The notes under the pieces: generated by a model
Told to the model about the DNA's origin: nothing
What the model saw: only the letters and a program-made list of their open reading frames with translations
Database searches by the model: none
Source: Coprinus comatus
Taxonomy: Eukaryota > Basidiomycota > Agaricomycetes > Agaricales > Agaricaceae
Length of the DNA stretch: 64,000 nucleotides
Assembly: GCA_034638255.1 (NCBI GenBank)
Contig: JAWPGT010000009.1
Location: 310,001-374,000, forward strand
Direction of reading: 5' to 3'
In this document: positions 34,622 through 45,367 of the stretch, piece by piece
How the letters are laid out: every line of letters begins with the position of its first letter
How positions within the stretch are numbered: the stretch's first letter is position 1
Position numbers and translations under genes: made by a program

Positions 34622-35115
34622 CAAGCTGAGATTCAGGTCCCAAGGAAGCAGATGGTGGAACAGATTCTATAGGAACCGAATCTTGAAAAATATCATCTTC
34701 ATCATCATCTTCATCATCACCAACATCTTGTACCATTGCTGCCACAGTTTCTTCTGCTTGCTTTTCCAAGTTTTCAACAACTCCATTCGTAGTTTTCACT
34801 TGGTCCAAAGGTATTCTAGAAAAAGAGAATTTTTCATTATAACCAATTCATTTCTTTATACATATACGTGTATATTGTATGAAACACTTTTTTAATATGA
34901 ACACTCACGGTTGAGGAACTGAAATAATACCACATCATCAATTTTAAGAAAATCCAGAATATAACGTTGAGGTTTTGGTTTTAAAAGGTTCATACCTGTT
35001 GGTTGAGTAGTAGGTTCTGGAGAACCACCATAAAGATATTCATCATCTTCATCCCTAAAATCTCATGAATACAATGAAGAATCGAGCATTCATTTTGTTG
35101 ACAATTGACATACAT
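32053..35115 (-). CDS. FIP1: Fip1, polyadenylation factor subunit
   Basis: Links poly(A) polymerase to the CPF/CPSF complex. The Fip1 signature is clear: GLFDGRSILEVDLGAMSDKP, then WRRPGSDISDWFNYGFDEIS and WEAYCYRRRELGDV. N-terminal to it are acidic text (DEDDEYLYGG), a 13-Gln run, a poly-Glu run and a Gln/Ser/Pro-rich linker. C-terminal to it are Met/Gly-rich and poly-Ala stretches, an RGG-rich part, and an Arg/Asp-Arg/Glu domain (RDRDRERGSERERDRD) ending KRRSSPGL...SSKRR with a stop at 32053. The start codon is split by the first intron (AT at 35115-35114, G at 35054), and a 10-nt exon lies at 34909-34918. A 24-base G run at 32418-32441 puts the RD/RE part out of frame as given; 23 or 26 bases would restore it. 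Confidence 0.85.
32418..32441. repeat. C24/G24 homopolymer within FIP1 coding sequence
   Basis: 24 consecutive C on the plus strand, G in the FIP1 sense. It encodes poly-Gly. As written the frame leads to RRKKRKFRKGKR and an early stop. One base fewer, or two more, leads into the long RD/RE-rich tail. Confidence 0.9.
34909..34918 (-). other. 10-nt microexon of FIP1
   Basis: In the FIP1 sense, TTCCTCAACC is flanked by ...TTTCAG upstream and GTGAGTG downstream. With it included, the exon ending PT joins as T-V-P-Q-P-I-P-L-D-Q-V in frame. Skipping it breaks the frame. Confidence 0.7.
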
Positions 35116-35293
35116 GGTGTTCGTGGAAGGCAAAAGGCCAGAATACCCATTACAACGTGACAACGACTCCGGTCACTCTACTTGTCACATCCTTAACTTC
35201 GCGTTCCGAGCGAACGCGTGCTCAAACTCAAGTAGATTGCTTAAAGAATTATGTGTATAATAATAATGAAAAAAATAACATCTATTCTCATTT

Positions 35294-36148
35294 CTACTGT
35301 GAAACCTCCTTAACATCAGGTTCTTCCAAACTCTTCTTCAAACCTTCCAAAGTCCTCGCCAACTTTCCACCACTAGCCTCTCCAAGTACAGCAGCCAATT
35401 GAGAAGCTGGAGCACTCAACAATCCAACAATCTGAGCTCTCAATGTATCCAAAGTCGGTAATGACGAAACTTCACTAATACCACCAGGTAAAAACACCCT
35501 TCCTTCAATTAAAGCACCAACAACCCTTAAATCAGGTGTACGAGTTATACGAACGCGTTTCATACGACGACCAGGTGTAGCAGGATCTGCATTTTTTTCT
35601 GCTAATTCTTGTGCCAACTCTTCTGGTGTTTTAGGAGCTTTTGGAGGAACTGTACGTTCCATTATACGAAGTATGGCTTTAAGTTGTGGTGGATTAAGAT
35701 TTGGAAGTGTGAGTAAGGCGAAAGATCCTTTAGTTTCTTTAACCATCTTCTTCACCGCCGATTTATTAATATTTGGAAGGTCACGAAGAGCAGCTCCCAA
35801 TATACTCGTTCGTACAACTGTGATTGTAGGTGGAGCATTGTTTTCCGGAACGGATGAATCGGGTGATGTCTTTGCACGCGCAGCAGCAGTTGCAACGTCC
35901 AACCTTAGCTTCCTAAGGCGGTCCGCAGTGAAGTCTTCATGTTGAAGAAAGAGAACCGGGGATGTAGTGTTGGATTTAAGGAGGTTGGTATACCAATTGT
36001 ATTGGAATGTTTTTTTGTCGCTAAAGACACGGGGAAGTTTCTTTCCTGGAAGACGGAGAGGGGGGTCGAGGGAAATAGCATATGAACGTGTTGTGGAAGG
36101 AAGTCGTGAGGCGAGGTGGCTTGGTGACCTCCAGCACGCTGCTAACAT
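35294..36148 (-). CDS. Mitochondrial ribosomal protein uL10m
   Basis: Intronless 284-residue protein. The Arg/Ser-rich N-terminus (MLAACWRSPSHLASRLPSTT, RSYA) is a mitochondrial presequence. The body matches the L10 fold: a first part with VLFLQHEDFTADRLRKLRLD, then VVRTSILGAALRDLPN, and a C-terminal segment QIVGLLSAPASQLAAVLGEA followed by ARTLEGLKKSLEE. That segment mirrors the bacterial L10 end and helix that anchors the L7/L12 stalk. The role is therefore the stalk base of the mitochondrial large subunit. A fungal insertion (PPKAPKTPEELAQELAEKN) sits in the middle. Its stop lies 178 bp upstream of the FIP1 start, on the same strand. Confidence 0.82.
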   Translation of the reverse strand: MLAACWRSPSHLASRLPSTTRSYAISLDPPLRLPGKKLPRVFSDKKTFQYNWYTNLLKSNTTSPVLFLQHEDFTADRLRKLRLDVATAAARAKTSPDSSVPENNAPPTITVVRTSILGAALRDLPNINKSAVKKMVKETKGSFALLTLPNLNPPQLKAILRIMERTVPPKAPKTPEELAQELAEKNADPATPGRRMKRVRITRTPDLRVVGALIEGRVFLPGGISEVSSLPTLDTLRAQIVGLLSAPASQLAAVLGEASGGKLARTLEGLKKSLEEPDVKEVSQ

Positions 36149-36352
36149 CTTGTGCGAGGGAGTAGGAAATCCAAATTTCGGTCACACAACGTTACATACA
36201 CTTCAATTGCCAAACAAGGACATCCTTCCTGAATATGAAAAAGAATATCATTTTCACCCACCTCCTACAAACAGTACCTAGGTATCTACAGCTATAATTT
36301 TTCCTTCCTCCATCACATACAAGAGCAACAATACTCGGCGAATAAACGAACT

Positions 36353-39300
36353 CTACCATGCAGCAGGTAACCCAGATGCAGCCGCACCAATCTCCGTCAA
36401 CTCCAACAAAGGGTCCAAAATCCCTTGGAACTTTGGCAAATATGACGCATCCGTATACGGACAACGAACTTGTGGAGATCCTTTATAAATCGGCGTATAT
36501 GTTCCTGCACAAATCACAAATGGTGTGAATTCGTCATAAGAAATCTCTACAGCGTTCCTTGGGTTCCTATCTCCTGCCGCAATTCTTTGCCGTGCCTATC
36601 CATAACCATCAGACGACAATCAAAATAACGCAGAAAAAAAAGATAAATTTACCTGGGCAGCAATCTTAGGATCAGGATTAAGCTCTAACAGTCTCCTAGC
36701 AAACCTAGCCGCATGAGCCTGATTGTTTGCTTTTGCAAATGCACCAATCGCACTCCTTAATGCGATTTGCAAATGCTGAGGTTGCAAAGCACAATGTGTA
36801 AAGTATGCAGCAAGTTCCAAATTTCTCCTGACATTATCAGGCTCTTGTTCCACCACACGTCTACGTTCAAGTTCAATCGAGACACCAAGCAAGTATTCCC
36901 TGGCAGTGGTTACAGTTTCTCTCCACTGCGAATGCAACAACGTCAATATTTATTCGAAAGACAGGAGGCGAACACATACCTGTCTAGCCTCGTCATCCGA
37001 AGAAAGCACAACCAACAGAAGTGCCTGTAACACTGATTTGAATGTCTCCTTCGCCTCCGCAAGTCTGTTACCTGACACATATCTATATCCCTCTGCCAAC
37101 TCAGATCGTACAGATTGCAACGAACGCGCAGCAACAGGCAATACTCTACTGGGCGCAGACTCTTCAGGATTACGCCTTACATGCAACTTGAGTGGTGGGA
37201 GAGAAGCTACGGGCGAAAGATACACATGAGATGAACGGTATATCGACAAGAAGAGAGGTTTGAGTGATTCAAAGTTTCCAACACCAAATTGACGATTGAG
37301 CAACTGTATAAAATTTTTTTTTAATTAATGTCCAAAACATTAGGAAATGAGAATATCACTATTACTTACTTGCATAGCGGTCTCAAACGAACCTGCCGCA
37401 ACATGATCCACTGCCAACGGTGAATTGCGTACCCACAACTCTGTTTCGTCAACACCAGGAGCAGCACCAGCACCAAGTTCTTCTTCTTCCACAACTTCAT
37501 CCAATTCTTCTTCAGCTTCTTGGAATTCATCACCATCAGCATCTAATTCCCATCCACCTTCTTCAGGATCAATATCATCTTGAACCTCTTCATCCTTTGC
37601 CCAAGCATCAAGTGCAGAAGAAGCACCAGCATCTCCATTAACATATGAAGGTTCAATACCACCTTCAAGTGAACCACTAGCCAATGCTCTATCGAAAAAG
37701 TTCTCTCCTTGAGAAATTATTGGCCAGTTTAGATTTTCAGTTGAAGTGATTATAGGTGGAGGTCGGAGTGTTGAAGTTCCATAAGATGGTACTTCTTCAA
37801 TATCATCTTCTGTAAGACCAGCTGCTTCAAGTATTTCAGCAGCAAGATCATCCATTTTATTTCCTTTCGCGGTCAAGTACGCTAAAGGATCTATTAAAAG
37901 TAACATTCATGTTGTATTAGAATTGAAAAAAAAAAAGCATAAAGCCAATGAAAAACGACGTACGAAGACCAACGTCTCTCAATACCGCAATCCTTCCAGC
38001 AACATCACCTGCATACAATGAATTATGGAAACGAGACATAGGATCACCTCGAACATCAGCAATCTTTTGCATCTTTGAAAGTTTGTCGGTGCTACCAGTA
38101 GCAAGGTATAAGAATGAAAGTTTATCAAAGTTCTTCGTTTGTTGATATGCTTTCTCAACAATCTAACATACAACAGGAACTATAATAAGCGAAATTATAA
38201 TCGAGTTGAAAGTGTTTTCAGTACGCACCTTGTGATTACCTTGTTTCAAAGCTTGTTGTGCCAATCTCTCCCAACAATCAGCACGATTAATTTCTTTAGC
38301 TGTCTCCATTGCAACATCAAGATTCCCACATTCGATAGCAAGTTCGAATCGAGTATTGGTATCTTGAACGAAATGGAGTGCGATCTATAACCCTTTTTAG
38401 TTGAATATTAAACAAGATATCATGATGATATACCTCGGGGAATCCTTTTTGTTGAAGGTATGCAATGATACTCTGACCGAGAAGACTTGAGTTACGGATG
38501 ATATACAACATTTCTTCATAATTATTCTTCAAAAGCGCAAGTTTGAAGCGATATTCGGTAGGATCGAAGGTGATGGTACGAGGACGAGCAGATCGATCTA
38601 AGCAGTACACAGTCTTACCCTTGACGCGAGTCAAATAGACAGGGTTATCCAAGGTACAAATAACACCATAATCACTACAACGAGGATTATCAATAACACC
38701 ATGCAACCACTGCCTAAAGGTACTTACCCTTGGTAGAGGCAATACTTAATGTGGTTGAGCGTGGAGTACAGGAACACGCCAGAATCGTCCCATGCTCCAG
38801 ACTTGATGCGAATAGTTTCATGAATCAAGGTATGTTGCGAGAAGTTCTTGTTGGCAATGGTAATAGCTGAATAATGATATAAAAGGACTGAAAAATAGTA
38901 TAATTGTGATACACTCACTATGCTTGCTCAACAAAGCTACAAACGCTCCATCATTGCTCCAAACAACATATTTCACAGGAGGGCTATTGAGTTCTGCGAT
39001 GGTCTTCTGCTGTTGAATATCGTACAAAACCACTGTTGATGTAGAACTCAAAATAAGGCAAGCAGTTCCACCATAGAAGATCTCATTTGTCTGCACGGGA
39101 GGTTTGATAGTCTTGACAACAGAGTTGGCGAGATCGCGGACTTCAATAAGCTATCGTGCATGTGTTAATTCTAGTGTATTGTAATGAAACAATAAAACAC
39201 ACCTGCGAAGCCTTGTTCAAAACCGCAAACCTATTCCTAGCAACAAAGATCGCGCTTTGCCCATTGCCTCTCTTCCCGTCAACACTCGAATCCTTAACCT

Positions 39301-40758
39301 CTGCTTGAGCGGACTGGGGCAAATTTGCCAATTCGTATATCCCATTGTCTGAGCTAACTGTTAAAACAACCGCCCGCTCCGCCGGGTTGAAGCTAAGTGT
39401 GCGCGGAGGAACATAAGGGCTTCCAAACTTGCGAACGCTGAGCAAGCCAATATCCGAGCCAGTAGTAAAGTCATATGAGCGAACATACTTGTCCCGGATA
39501 TAGTATAGCGTATCCTGATGCACTGAAAATGCTGGTCTCTCGCGCTCTAGCTTGAAGACAATCAAACCACTATCATGGCCAGCAGCGAACAAGTTGAGGT
39601 TGGGATGCGCAGCAAGGACCCAGAACCTATCCTGTTCACGACGGAATGTTTGAATAGCTGTCCTCTTCGCCAAATCCCAAACGCGGACAGTCTTATCTTC
39701 ACCACAAGAAACGATGAGTTCATGTTTAGGGTGGAATAATGCGTTCGAGACGTTATTGAAGTGTCCACGACACGAATCAACCTCCCATGCCTTGGTCTCG
39801 CTCATCCTCCAAATCTTGATGACGCGATCATCAGCCGCAGAAATGATGAGTGGAAGAGTAGGGTGGAACATGGCAAAGTTTACTCCACGATCATGACCTT
39901 CAAGGACGTATTTCACGTTGGAGAAGTTATCGAACGCTTCATATTGTGAAGACCCTCCAGGACCACTACCACCCATACCCCCTGGGCCACCTTGATGAGG
40001 TGTACCTTTGCGAAGCCCAGAGATATCCCAGACGCGGACAGTCTGATCCATCGAAGCAGTGACGATAAGATCTTCTTTGGGATGAAATTGAGCGGACATG
40101 ACGTAGTGTGAATGGCCAGTAAGAATAGCAATGCATTGGCGAGAGGTACTGTTCCATATGCGAACGGTTTGATCGTCGGATGCGGAGAGCTAGTAATAGG
40201 TTTTAGCACCAATTCCAAATTCACCCCAAGAGCATAGGTAAGACGTACAATCCAAGGCATTTCATGATGGAATTGCACTGTCCGGACATAATCGAGGTGA
40301 CCAAGGAGGGTAAACAGGCAACGACGGTTTTGTGGGCGTAAGTCTTGTGTTTTATCACCAATTAGCAAGCTGTCATCAATAAGATCTACCAATGGCTACT
40401 CACCCCAGACCTTAATCTTGTAATCGTCACCGCCAGTCGCCAGCAATGCTCGGGTGGGATGGATAGCTACACCTCTTACAGGACCTATGCAAATCATAAG
40501 CTTGGTATAACAACATATGCTTCTGACCATACTAACCTTCATGTTCCTCAAACCTATCCACCAGCACTCCCATCCGATAATTCCATAGTTGAACACTGCC
40601 GTTGTGTAGCGATGCCGCCAGAAGAGGTTGCGTTGGATGAAACGCAAGCCCTTTACATCGCAGAAATGAGCCCAATAGTGTTCGTTGTTGATAAAGTAAA
40701 TTCACACACCCTTCACGCGGTTGCTTTTTGATTCGAACTTTGTGAGCATGACCGACAT
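36353..40758 (-). CDS. COPA: Coatomer subunit alpha (alpha-COP)
   Basis: Scaffold subunit of the COPI coat for Golgi-to-ER retrograde vesicles. The N-terminal WD40 propeller is plain: [100 protein letters not shown] and [21 protein letters not shown] second propeller and an alpha-solenoid follow ([58 protein letters not shown]). Then comes an acidic linker ([20 protein letters not shown]) and the C-terminal domain that binds epsilon-COP, ending [14 protein letters not shown]...PAAW. More than ten short introns all keep frame; I found no break in about 1,200 codons. Confidence 0.95.
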
Positions 40759-41318
40759 GCTCGCAGGGTCTTTGTGGGGTACAAAATCAGCAAGAGTCGT
40801 TGTAAAGAAATAAAGAAATGTGAATATTGATGATGTCTATATGTCCATACAGACACGTGGGCACTCTTGATCTCTTCCCACCCTGTGACATCAACATCAA
40901 CTTCACACAACAACACCCACAACAACGCAACTCTACTAATCTACCCACTAATATTTGTGCTAACAATTTGACACTAGCACATGGGGGGCGCAATGACCAT
41001 CTGGAAAATATCGATAGTTTTCATTGGTAATTCACCGGCGAAAACTACTCAATGTGGATTATGTTATCAAGAGAAATGTGGAAGAAAAAGAATAACGACT
41101 TCTTGCAATGCTTAGTTGTTGCGAATTGCTCGCACTCGTGATATAAATATACGGGGGGGCACCTTCGAAGACGTACATAAATCAAATTGGAGAACACACG
41201 CTATTCATGGATAAATTCAACAAACACGGTCATATATCAGCAACCTAAATATGCCGAAGTGCTAAACATCTTAGAAGGTTACAGGAAAGAGGCTTCCCAT
41301 GGTCTTATTGCGTAATAA
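40759..41318. other. Intergenic between alpha-COP and the hydrophobin inverted repeat
   Basis: alpha-COP promoter on the left. A 67-codon open frame at 40827-41030 has no recognisable features. Nothing else is seen. Confidence 0.4.
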
Positions 41319-41853
41319 AAATGGAATCCGGAAATGATTAAAGATTGTAGGTAGAATTATACAATCAATGGGTATCAATAGTAAGTACAAAATTTAGAGG
41401 TTGACGGCGACGGGAGAGCAGCCAACGACAACGAGACCGTTGAAGTTGTTTCCGGAGCAGCATGTGGGTTGAGCAGTGCTAATAGAGTCGTCAGCTTTGG
41501 TTTATTGAATTAGAAATTTTAAAACTAACCAGCTGTTGCCACCAACACCGATAACACTGAGAGGTGTGCAGGTAAGACCGACTTGGCCGGTGATGGCACC
41601 GACGTCGACGTTGGCAAGGCCAGCAATGGCCTTGGTCGCATCAACGCTTTGAGCGTTTTGGACGGAGTTGCAGCAGTATTGCTGGCCAACGTTGCAAGAG
41701 TTGTTGATGCCACCGGGAGCAGCAATGGCGAGGGTGAAGAAGGTGGCAAAAGCGACGAGTTTAGCGTACATATTTAGAGAAGTTGAGTGGGTTGTAGAAA
41801 TCGTTATGAGTTCGAACTGAAGAAATATTATTGAACGCGAGTGGGTTTTATAC
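41319..41853 (-). repeat. Left arm of 535-bp inverted repeat (hydrophobin 2)
   Basis: Reverse complement of 42357-42890. It runs from the TATA box of the minus-strand hydrophobin through its single intron to about 75 bp past the stop. The segments compared were identical except for one base in the leader (cgcg versus cgca). Confidence 0.9.
41394..41771 (-). CDS. Class I hydrophobin 2
   Basis: 108-residue hydrophobin starting at 41771 (MYAKLVAFATFFTLAIAAPG) and ending CSPVAVNL with a stop at 41394-41396. The eight cysteines have the same class I spacing as the 17.9 kb gene, and one intron splits the codon of the fifth cysteine. Its first exon is identical to that of the 42438 gene in all three reading frames, so the copies are the same at silent sites too. 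The gene lies in the left arm of the inverted repeat, with its TATA box (41847-41853) at the very edge of the arm. DNA further upstream is not shared with the other hydrophobins, and I did not find the 65-bp element there. Expression may therefore differ. Confidence 0.94.
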
Positions 41854-42075
41854 TTTTGGTGTTTAGCCAACAGACACAGACATTACGTTGAGATCTGATG
41901 CATCCTCGAACGTTGACAGCGGTTGACTAGGCAAAACCGAGGCAGAGCCAAGGCAGAACTATTAAAAGTGAAAAGTAGTGTTGGTTGAATTGAACTAAGC
42001 TCCGAATCAACTAACGCTCGAACTAGTGTGTGACAGTAGCTCCAGAGCCCGAGACTTAACTAAATATGGGCATGC

Positions 42076-42140
42076 GTTTACCTATTTCATTCACCCCCAG
42101 CGGCGTTTTCATGGTTCTTTCCCTGATTTTGAATTTCGGA
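42076..42140 (+). promoter_or_regulatory. 65-bp element shared by hydrophobin promoters
   Basis: Counterpart of 17594-17658 in the same orientation relative to a plus-strand hydrophobin. It lies in the 503-bp spacer of the inverted repeat, about 360 bp before the 42438 ATG. Confidence 0.5.
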
Positions 42141-42356
42141 AGGAGGATACACCCTGATAGCACCAGGAATACACCAGGAATACACGCAAAGTACACGCAC
42201 CGCCCATAAATTTTATCTGCATTTTATTCCTTGCGGAGAAGTTGCGGAGAAGGCTAAGCTAGAGCGTGATGTAATTCAGATGTAATTGTTCGTGAACTTG
42301 TTGCACTTTCATGCTTCAAGTTCGGTTCAGGCCTCAGGTTCGTTGTCGAACTGGGG

Positions 42357-42890
42357 TATAAAACCCACTCGCATTCAATAATATTTCTTCAGTTCGAACT
42401 CATAACGATTTCTACAACCCACTCAACTTCTCTAAATATGTACGCTAAACTCGTCGCTTTTGCCACCTTCTTCACCCTCGCCATTGCTGCTCCCGGTGGC
42501 ATCAACAACTCTTGCAACGTTGGCCAGCAATACTGCTGCAACTCCGTCCAAAACGCTCAAAGCGTTGATGCGACCAAGGCCATTGCTGGCCTTGCCAACG
42601 TCGACGTCGGTGCCATCACCGGCCAAGTCGGTCTTACCTGCACACCTCTCAGTGTTATCGGTGTTGGTGGCAACAGCTGGTTAGTTTTAAAATTTCTAAT
42701 TCAATAAACCAAAGCTGACGACTCTATTAGCACTGCTCAACCCACATGCTGCTCCGGAAACAACTTCAACGGTCTCGTTGTCGTTGGCTGCTCTCCCGTC
42801 GCCGTCAACCTCTAAATTTTGTACTTACTATTGATACCCATTGATTGTATAATTCTACCTACAATCTTTAATCATTTCCGGATTCCATTT
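42357..42890 (+). repeat. Right arm of 535-bp inverted repeat (hydrophobin 3)
   Basis: Begins exactly at TATAAAACCC (42357) and ends at GATTCCATTT (42890). Beyond that the two flanks diverge at once. Confidence 0.9.
42438..42815 (+). CDS. Class I hydrophobin 3
   Basis: Encodes the same 108 residues as the gene at 41394-41771: signal peptide MYAKLVAFATFFTLAIAA, CNVGQQYCCNS, VGLTCTPLSVIGVGG, NSCTAQPTCCSG and VVVGCSPVAVNL. The TATA box is at 42357, about 80 bp before the ATG, and the 65-bp element lies upstream. The intron 'gttagttttaaa...ctattag' is the same as in copy 2. A GH17 gene follows 1.3 kb downstream on the same strand, repeating the arrangement at 17.9-21.5 kb. Because this copy keeps both the upstream element and the GH17 neighbour, it is probably the parent and copy 2 the inverted duplicate; this is inference. 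Confidence 0.94.
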
Positions 42891-43538
42891 CGTTCGCACT
42901 CTTGAGTCTTAAATAATAAAAGCAAATGTTATTCTAGACTCGATATCACTAGCCGCTTGACATTATCAGTCAAGTTCACTTTGTATTGATGATGGTTCTT
43001 AGTTTCTTCCCACCACACTAAAAAATCCTCAGGCCCAGACATACTCCTGCTTGAATGCGGTTCGGATAAAAACTAGATATTGAACAAAATAAAACCTACA
43101 ATTCAGTCATGCCATGAGCGTACCAGAATCCCAAGTTTTGACATGGAAGGACCGGGAATAACGACGATCACTTGTTTTCTTCTAGTTTTTAATATATCAA
43201 TTAATCTTCAGAACTTCAGAACATTGCAAATTTACTTACTTATCACCGTCACTAGCACTAGCAATAAAGCCAAGCCTCGTGACATCATCCTTTTGATCCG
43301 CCACGACTCTACTAATACTCCGGGGCTACCTGGGGGCTACACTCTAGTCATCACATAGTCATCTCATGATGGCAGTAGGAGGTACTCAAAATATCCGACG
43401 AGTAGTATATATTTATACTTGATACTTCCACAATTTCCCAATCAAAGTTTGGTTGCATACCACTCTTTGAAGAACAAGTACAGGCAACTGAAACAAGAAT
43501 CATTTCTCTAGACTCCGAAATCAACATGTGGACCTTCG

Positions 43539-43540
<2 letters not shown>

Positions 43541-43583
<43 letters not shown>
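43541..43583. repeat. (GTA)14 microsatellite
   Basis: About 14 perfect GTA units. The minus-strand poly-Leu open frame across it is a by-product. Confidence 0.9.
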
Positions 43584-43985
43584 AAGTTTATGCCAAGTAA
43601 AGTGAATTACTAACCATGATACATAGTTTAATACACATGACTTATTCTCGCGGCATTCCGCCCTTAGCGCAGCGCAGTGTAATTTACATGGGGCAAACAT
43701 AAGCGGCGAGCGCTCATGCGAGCACATAGGATAACCTGAGAGTTCGTGATACCCGACTATTTGTAGAATAAAGTAGGAACCTCACAAGTATCTGCAATAT
43801 AATTCAAAAAAGGTTCCCCTTGGGGATCTGCCACGAGGGTCACGAAAAATCCTGCGTTTGAGAATATATCACTTGATATCCTGTAAATTTAACGCATGGG
43901 CACAAATTACCACTTGTTGCGATACTATGCAATATGGCTCAATTAGAAATATGCAATTTGGGATGTGGGTACCATTATTCCTTGG

Positions 43986-43992
43986 TATAAAA
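43986..43992 (+). promoter_or_regulatory. TATA box of GH17 gene 2
   Basis: TATAAAA about 108 bp before the ATG at 44094, followed by a (TC)n pyrimidine tract in the leader. Confidence 0.6.
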
Positions 43993-44093
43993 TGATTGAT
44001 ACAGAGAGAGAGTAGAGTTTCAGTAAAACACATCAAGTGTTTTCTCCTCTCTCTCTCTCTCTCTCTCATACTCATTCTCTAAAAAAACATATA

Positions 44094-45367
44094 ATGAAAT
44101 CTCAAGTTCTCGTTGGCGTAATCGCCTTCCTCGCCTCTTCCGCTATTGCTGCAAATAACTTCTACGGTATCACCGTTTCCAATGCTATTGGAAATAATGG
44201 CGCCTACACTTGTCGTACACAGGATCAAGTCAGTTATCTATCACATTTAAATTTCCTAGAGATAAAATGCACTTGCTGATAATCCAACTTTCAGTGGAAC
44301 TCAGTTGCCATTACTGCCAAAAATGAAGGTTTCACAGCCATTCGTATTCTAGGCTTTGATTGTGATGCTCTTAATAGAGCTTCAATTGCCGCCGCTGCAG
44401 GTGGTATCAAGGTCATGGCAGGCATTTATGTCTCTGTCAGTATATTAAACTATACCAATTGCCAATACCGTTTTGTATGCCAGTCGCTGATACTTTATCT
44501 TTTTTACTAGGGCACCATTGCTTCTGCAATTACACAAATCAAGTAAATGTTTTTATATCGCAACAGCAAAAGTAGAAGTGGAAAGACTAACCAAAAAATC
44601 CTAGTAATGAAGTCCAAGATTTCCGAACTGCATACGCAAGATTCGGTGCTGGTCGTTATGTCGGTTTAACCATCGGAAATGAAGTAAACGATTCTGCGGG
44701 TGCGATTATGGCCAAAGTCTACGACGTGCGAGGTAAGAGTTTCGCTATTTTACCACTCACAACTATTATTATAGATCATTGATTTTTTTCTTCAAAAAAG
44801 GGTACCTCGGATCTGTTGGTGTAACTACCCCTGTATCAACAGTACACACTTGGGTTCAAATTCGCGATAACCCAGCTTTATGTGGTGCTGACTTTGTAGG
44901 TGCAAACGCACAGTAAGTGTCCTAAGTTCCCGATTATGATACCTTCAACTGATAAAAAAAAATCAACTAGTGCATTCTATGATGGTGGTCGTACATCTGG
45001 CCAAGCCGGAGACTTTGTCTTCAAGACCGTAAGACCAGCACTACAGGCCGCATGTCCAGGAAAGAAAATCTACATCACCGAGTAAGTATCCTAACTACAT
45101 TGTCTAGACCTTACATTAGGATACTGATAATAGATGAAAAGGTCTGGATGGGCTTCTCGTGGTGGAAACTTTGGAGTTGCCGCTGCTTCAATTGCTGATG
45201 AACGTAATGCTCTCCTTAACTTGAACTGTGCATGTCGCGATGACAGGAGCGTGTCGGTGTTTGCCTTTGAATACGATGATCAGACTTGGAAAGGTAATGA
45301 ATGGGAGAGGAGCTTTGGGATTATTGGAAAGGTTGGCCTTACCAGTGATATCTTTAACATTTGCTAG
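44094..45367 (+). CDS. Secreted GH17 glucanase 2 (Bgl2/Scw-like)
   Basis: Close paralog of the gene at 20251. The signal peptide is MKSQVLVGVIAFLASSAIAA. Then come NFYGITVSNAIGNNGAYTCR, FTAIRILGFDCDALNRA, YVGLTIGNEVNDSAGAIMAK (acid/base Glu), VSTVHTWVQIRDNPALCGAD, AFYDGGRTSGQAGDFVFK, KKIYITESGWASRGG (nucleophile Glu) and DDRSVSVFAFEYDDQT. It ends GLTSDIFNIC with a stop at 45365-45367. All six introns sit at the same places as in copy 1, and parts of the intron sequence are also similar, so the duplication is fairly recent. The role is the same as for copy 1: secreted beta-1,3-glucan remodelling. It follows hydrophobin 3 by 1.3 kb. Confidence 0.93.

Larger units (their letters stand above)
42891..44093. 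other. Intergenic with GTA microsatellite and GH17 gene 2 promoter
   Basis: Holds a (GTA)n tract at 43541-43583, a TATA box at about 43986, and a (TC)n leader at about 44044-44070 just before the GH17 ATG. A 92-codon open frame at 43080-43358 has no recognisable features. Confidence 0.5.

Noticed and set aside
43521..43727. Poly-Leu minus-strand frame
   Set aside because: Produced by the GTA microsatellite at 43541-43583.
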